Positions 6,802 through 7,910 of a DNA stretch of 7,910 nt are shown piece by piece. The stretch comes from Kiritimatiellia bacterium. GTDB taxonomy: Bacteria > Verrucomicrobiota > Kiritimatiellia > SLAD01. How positions within the stretch are numbered: position 1 is the first letter of the stretch; the number at the start of each line of letters is the position of its first letter. Under the pieces are notes generated by a model. That model was not told the DNA's origin. It did no database searches and saw nothing but the letters and a program-made list of their open reading frames with translations. The translations under genes and the position numbers were made by a program. The stretch is from NCBI GenBank assembly GCA_007128275.1, contig SKXR01000247.1:1-7910 (forward strand), in the 5' to 3' direction.

Positions 6802-7791
6802 ATGGGCATAACCCGAAAACAGCTATCGTTAATTCTTCGGGCGGCGGCGGGTCTGCTGCTGCTCGCACTCCTGATCGCCTGGATCGGCATCGATTCGCTC
6901 AAGGACACGCTCACGGCCTTCCATCCCCTCTATTACGGCGCGGCACTCGCCCTGCTCGGCCTGCATTTTCTCTTTCAAAGCCTGATCCTGCGCACCCTGT
7001 TGGTGGGAAAAGGCATCCTCGTGCGTGCGCGGCACGTCTTCCGCCTAACCCTGATCTCCAACTTCTTCGGGATGTTTCTCCCCGGAGGAATCGGGCCCGA
7101 CATGGTGCTTTGCTACAATGTAGTGCGCTCCACGGAAAAGAAGGAAGTGGCCTTCAGCGCCATCATCTTCAGCCGGATCTCCGTCCTGTTCCTCATGGCG
7201 CTCACCGCGTTCGGCGTCAGCTTCCACCCGCTGGCCGCCCGCGCGGAAATTCAGTGGCTGACCGGACTGGTCGTCCTCTCCTTTCTCGCCTACTGGTTCG
7301 TCATGGCCAACCGCAACACGCTCGCGCTCGCCCGACGCCTCCTCGACTTCCTGAACCGGCATCGGCTCACGTCGGTGCTCTACAAAGTCTACTTCGCCCT
7401 CTCGGATTACGGACGCGACCGGCGTTCCGTCCTCCAAATCGCGCCGTTTCTGATCGGCTCCGCCTTGATCAAGATCGTCACGGACTACGTTATCGCCCTG
7501 TCGCTCGGTTTCGATATCCCGCTTCTCTATTTCTTCGTCTTCATTCCCTTGATCACGATCATCTCCGCCCTCCCGCTGACCTTCGCGGGGCTCGGCGTCC
7601 GCGAAGGCTCCTTTGTCGGCCTCTTCGCCCTCGCCGGTGTGCCCGCCGAACAGGCCATCGCCGTCTCCCTGGTCTCCTTCACCCTGGTCATCATCATCGC
7701 CGCCATCGGCGCCGTCCTCTACGTCCTGCACGGCGCGACGCTCGTGACCCAAGCGCCGGATACGGCGTCGCGTAGCTCCGCCCTCCATTGA
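6802..7791 (+). CDS. Flippase-like integral membrane protein (LPG_synthase_TM / UPF0104, AglD-like)
   Basis: This polytopic inner-membrane protein belongs to the family sharing the N-terminal flippase domain of lysyl-phosphatidylglycerol synthase (MprF); members are thought to move or handle lipids or lipid-linked sugars. From ATG 6802 it has 329 residues, close to the roughly 300-350 usual for stand-alone members. Helices lie at about 8-30, 42-62, 118-138, 150-168, 213-238, 240-257, 268-282 and 283-305. Two family signatures are visible: SNFFGMFLPGGIGPDMV (86-102), equivalent to 'N.f.P.g.Ge..r', and LPLTFAGLGVREGS (257-270). Alternative in-frame starts are ATG 6781 (inside the AATGGTT array) and GTG 6727 with a GGGAGG sequence; 6802 was chosen because the first helix then starts where the family expects. 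The final nine to ten residues, TASRSSALH, and the stop TGA 7789-7791 are encoded by the 78-bp repeat. It diverges from the GT-C gene, suggesting a joint role in glycolipid handling. Exact substrate unknown. Confidence 0.87.
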   Translation: MGITRKQLSLILRAAAGLLLLALLIAWIGIDSLKDTLTAFHPLYYGAALALLGLHFLFQSLILRTLLVGKGILVRARHVFRLTLISNFFGMFLPGGIGPDMVLCYNVVRSTEKKEVAFSAIIFSRISVLFLMALTAFGVSFHPLAARAEIQWLTGLVVLSFLAYWFVMANRNTLALARRLLDFLNRHRLTSVLYKVYFALSDYGRDRRSVLQIAPFLIGSALIKIVTDYVIALSLGFDIPLLYFFVFIPLITIISALPLTFAGLGVREGSFVGLFALAGVPAEQAIAVSLVSFTLVIIIAAIGAVLYVLHGATLVTQAPDTASRSSALH

Positions 7792-7839
7792 CGTGCGCAT
7801 ACGGGAATTGGACGGTCGAGCTATGCGAGACCGGCTTGC
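7762..7839 (+). repeat. 78-bp direct repeat, copy 1 (overlaps the end of the flippase-like gene)
   Basis: This copy starts ACGGCGTCGCGTAGCTCCGC and ends with CCGGCTTGC before the next copy. Its two arms (about 7768-7786 and 7810-7828) are imperfect inverted complements around a loop of about 23 bases. The unit begins inside the 3' end of the flippase-like gene and supplies its stop codon. Confidence 0.92.
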
Positions 7840-7910
7840 ACGGCGTCGCGTAGCTCCGCCCTCCATTGACGCGCGCACACGGGAATTGGAGGGTCGAGCT
7901 ATGCGAGACC
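7840..7910 (+). repeat. 78-bp direct repeat, copy 2, cut by window end
   Basis: The 71 visible bases match copy 1 with three substitutions. The arms 7846-7864 and 7888-7906 form a 19-position stem with 16 Watson-Crick pairs, two G-U pairs in RNA and one C-C mismatch, around a 23-base loop. The array may continue to the right of the window, so the number of copies is unknown. There is no gene in 7792-7910. Confidence 0.92.

Noticed and set aside
7045..7878. Long reverse-strand open frame with a repeated MEGGATRRR-type start
   Set aside because: It lies antisense to the flippase-like gene, has a charged, low-complexity composition typical of a GC-rich shadow frame, and its repeated start only reflects the 78-bp DNA repeat.
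7762..7910. CRISPR-like array
   Set aside because: The sequence between any candidate repeats is itself conserved between copies, so there are no unique spacers, and the 78-bp period with hairpin arms does not fit a CRISPR array. No cas genes are present.

Overview
The window is a GC-rich bacterial chromosomal segment with five genes: one cut by the left edge and four complete. No rRNA, tRNA, transposase, CRISPR array or phage gene was found. Three kinds of short heptanucleotide tandem repeat and a dispersed, hairpin-forming repeat lie between the genes. Heptamer arrays of this kind, together with a lipoprotein esterase and GT-C/UbiA envelope genes, resemble genomes of uncultured Gram-negative bacteria of the PVC group (Verrucomicrobiota/Kiritimatiellota) or Hydrogenedentota. 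That placement is an impression from memory, not a demonstrated assignment.

Layout. Positions 1-258 (+) hold the C-terminal part of a LolD/MacB/YbbA-type ABC ATPase. Positions 259-437 are non-coding and carry two 7-bp tandem arrays (284-346 and 379-413). Positions 438-2924 (+) encode an 828-residue permease with two FtsX-type halves (YbbP-like). Positions 3018-3695 (+) encode a GDSL/SGNH esterase that appears to be a lipoprotein. Positions 3725-4663 (+) encode a UbiA-family prenyltransferase resembling polyprenyl-phosphate phosphoribosyltransferases. Positions 4664-4817, between convergent genes, hold hairpin repeats. Positions 4818-6710 (-) encode a 630-residue GT-C (GT39/ArnT-like) membrane glycosyltransferase with a C-terminal soluble domain. 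A short divergent gap (6711-6801) holds a third heptamer array. Positions 6802-7791 (+) encode a flippase-like (LPG_synthase_TM/UPF0104) membrane protein. From 7762 to the right edge there is a 78-bp direct repeat that continues out of view.

How the genes may work together. ATPase, two-half permease and GDSL esterase recall the E. coli ybbA-ybbP-tesA neighbourhood, so these three probably form one envelope or lipid-handling module. The UbiA enzyme, the GT-C transferase and the flippase-like protein all belong to families that handle lipid-linked sugars or lipids at the membrane. A shared role in making and using a polyprenyl-phosphate sugar is a reasonable inference, but nothing here proves it. 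The most unusual content is in the repeats: they abut or overlap the start codons of two genes and supply the stop codon and last residues of a third.
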